DNA from: Ectothiorhodospira magna
GTDB taxonomy: Bacteria; Pseudomonadota; Gammaproteobacteria; Ectothiorhodospirales; Ectothiorhodospiraceae
NCBI RefSeq assembly: GCF_900110965.1
Contig: NZ_FOFO01000002.1
Location: forward strand, 1 to 64,000
Direction: 5' to 3'
Length of the DNA: 64,000 nt
Part shown: in pieces, positions 63,942 through 64,000 of the stretch
Numbering within the stretch: position 1 is the stretch's first letter
Layout of the letters: every line of letters starts with the position of its first letter
The notes under the pieces: generated by a model
The model's database searches: none
The model's input: only the letters and a program-made list of their open reading frames with translations
Told to the model about the DNA's origin: nothing
Translations under genes and position numbers: made by a program

Positions 63942-64000
63942 TTATGCAGGCTCGAAAGTGAATCGAATCTCGCGGGCAAAGACTTCAGGACTGGGGGGGG
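63942..64000 (-). CDS. tolA: TolA, C-terminal end (partial)
   Basis: The minus strand from the right edge reads SPEVFAREIRFTFEPA and a stop, matching the end of TolA-type proteins (for example FDREIRFRFDPE in relatives). It lies 21 bases before tolB, the expected place. The rest is outside the window. Confidence 0.8.
   Translation of the reverse strand, partial: PPSPEVFAREIRFTFEPA

Overview
The window looks like the chromosome of a GC-rich gammaproteobacterium. The cell-division genes followed by lpxC, dciA and secA, the pilBCD-coaE-zapD cluster, the tolB-pal-cpoB-queE-queC cluster and the rplM-rpsI pair are all typical of that class. A YedE/TsuA-type sulfur transporter and a DsrE-family protein would suit a sulfur-oxidising member such as the Chromatiales/Ectothiorhodospiraceae, but that placement is inference from gene content, not a phylogeny.

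Layout. 0-6 kb: ddl, ftsQ, ftsA, ftsZ, lpxC (cell wall, divisome, lipid A), with dciA convergent. 6-12 kb: an M23 envelope peptidase, secA, argJ and a Nudix-ThiE fusion. 12-21 kb, minus strand: zapD, coaE, pilD, pilC, pilB, pilR, pilS and a small zinc-ribbon membrane protein. 21-25 kb: a tightly packed sucC-sucD-nadE-glnB operon. 25-29 kb: a nitroreductase, an internally deleted IS200/IS605 TnpB, bamD, rluD, a structured gene-free stretch and a small unknown protein. 29-36 kb: two overlapping mgtE paralogues and an RND efflux pair. 36-43 kb: dsrE-like, fmdB-like, aspS, a porin with its probable sigma-54 activator, tRNA-Gln, rpsI and rplM. 43.5-57 kb: an accessory surface region with an ABC exporter, glycosyltransferases, a Stealth phosphotransferase, a beta-CASP hydrolase, a truncated Rpn gene and a GT-C-like membrane protein beside pilA. 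57-64 kb: pilA, an HTH-Sel1 protein, tRNA-Lys, a YeeE/YedE transporter, queC, queE, cpoB, pal, tolB and the end of tolA.

How the parts connect. PilS/PilR at 18-21 kb probably drive the sigma-54-type promoter found in front of pilA at 57.6 kb, and PilB, PilC and PilD build and process the pilus. Downstream of pilA lie a GT-C-like membrane enzyme and a polyprenyl-phosphate sugar synthase of the DPM/GtrB type, which together would form a lipid-linked sugar pathway that could glycosylate the pilin. The AT-rich tract there begins inside pilA, as if the variable half of the pilin and the GT-C gene had been exchanged together. A second such junction lies inside the ABC exporter gene at about 45.8 kb.

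The most interesting regulatory signals are: a roughly 120-bp homologous segment that forms the immediate 5' leader of both sucC and rplM; two nearly identical 21-bp operator-like repeats between pilA and the HTH-Sel1 gene; a perfect 21-bp palindrome upstream of a sigma-54-type promoter at the porin; and a consensus promoter that would make zapD mRNA leaderless.
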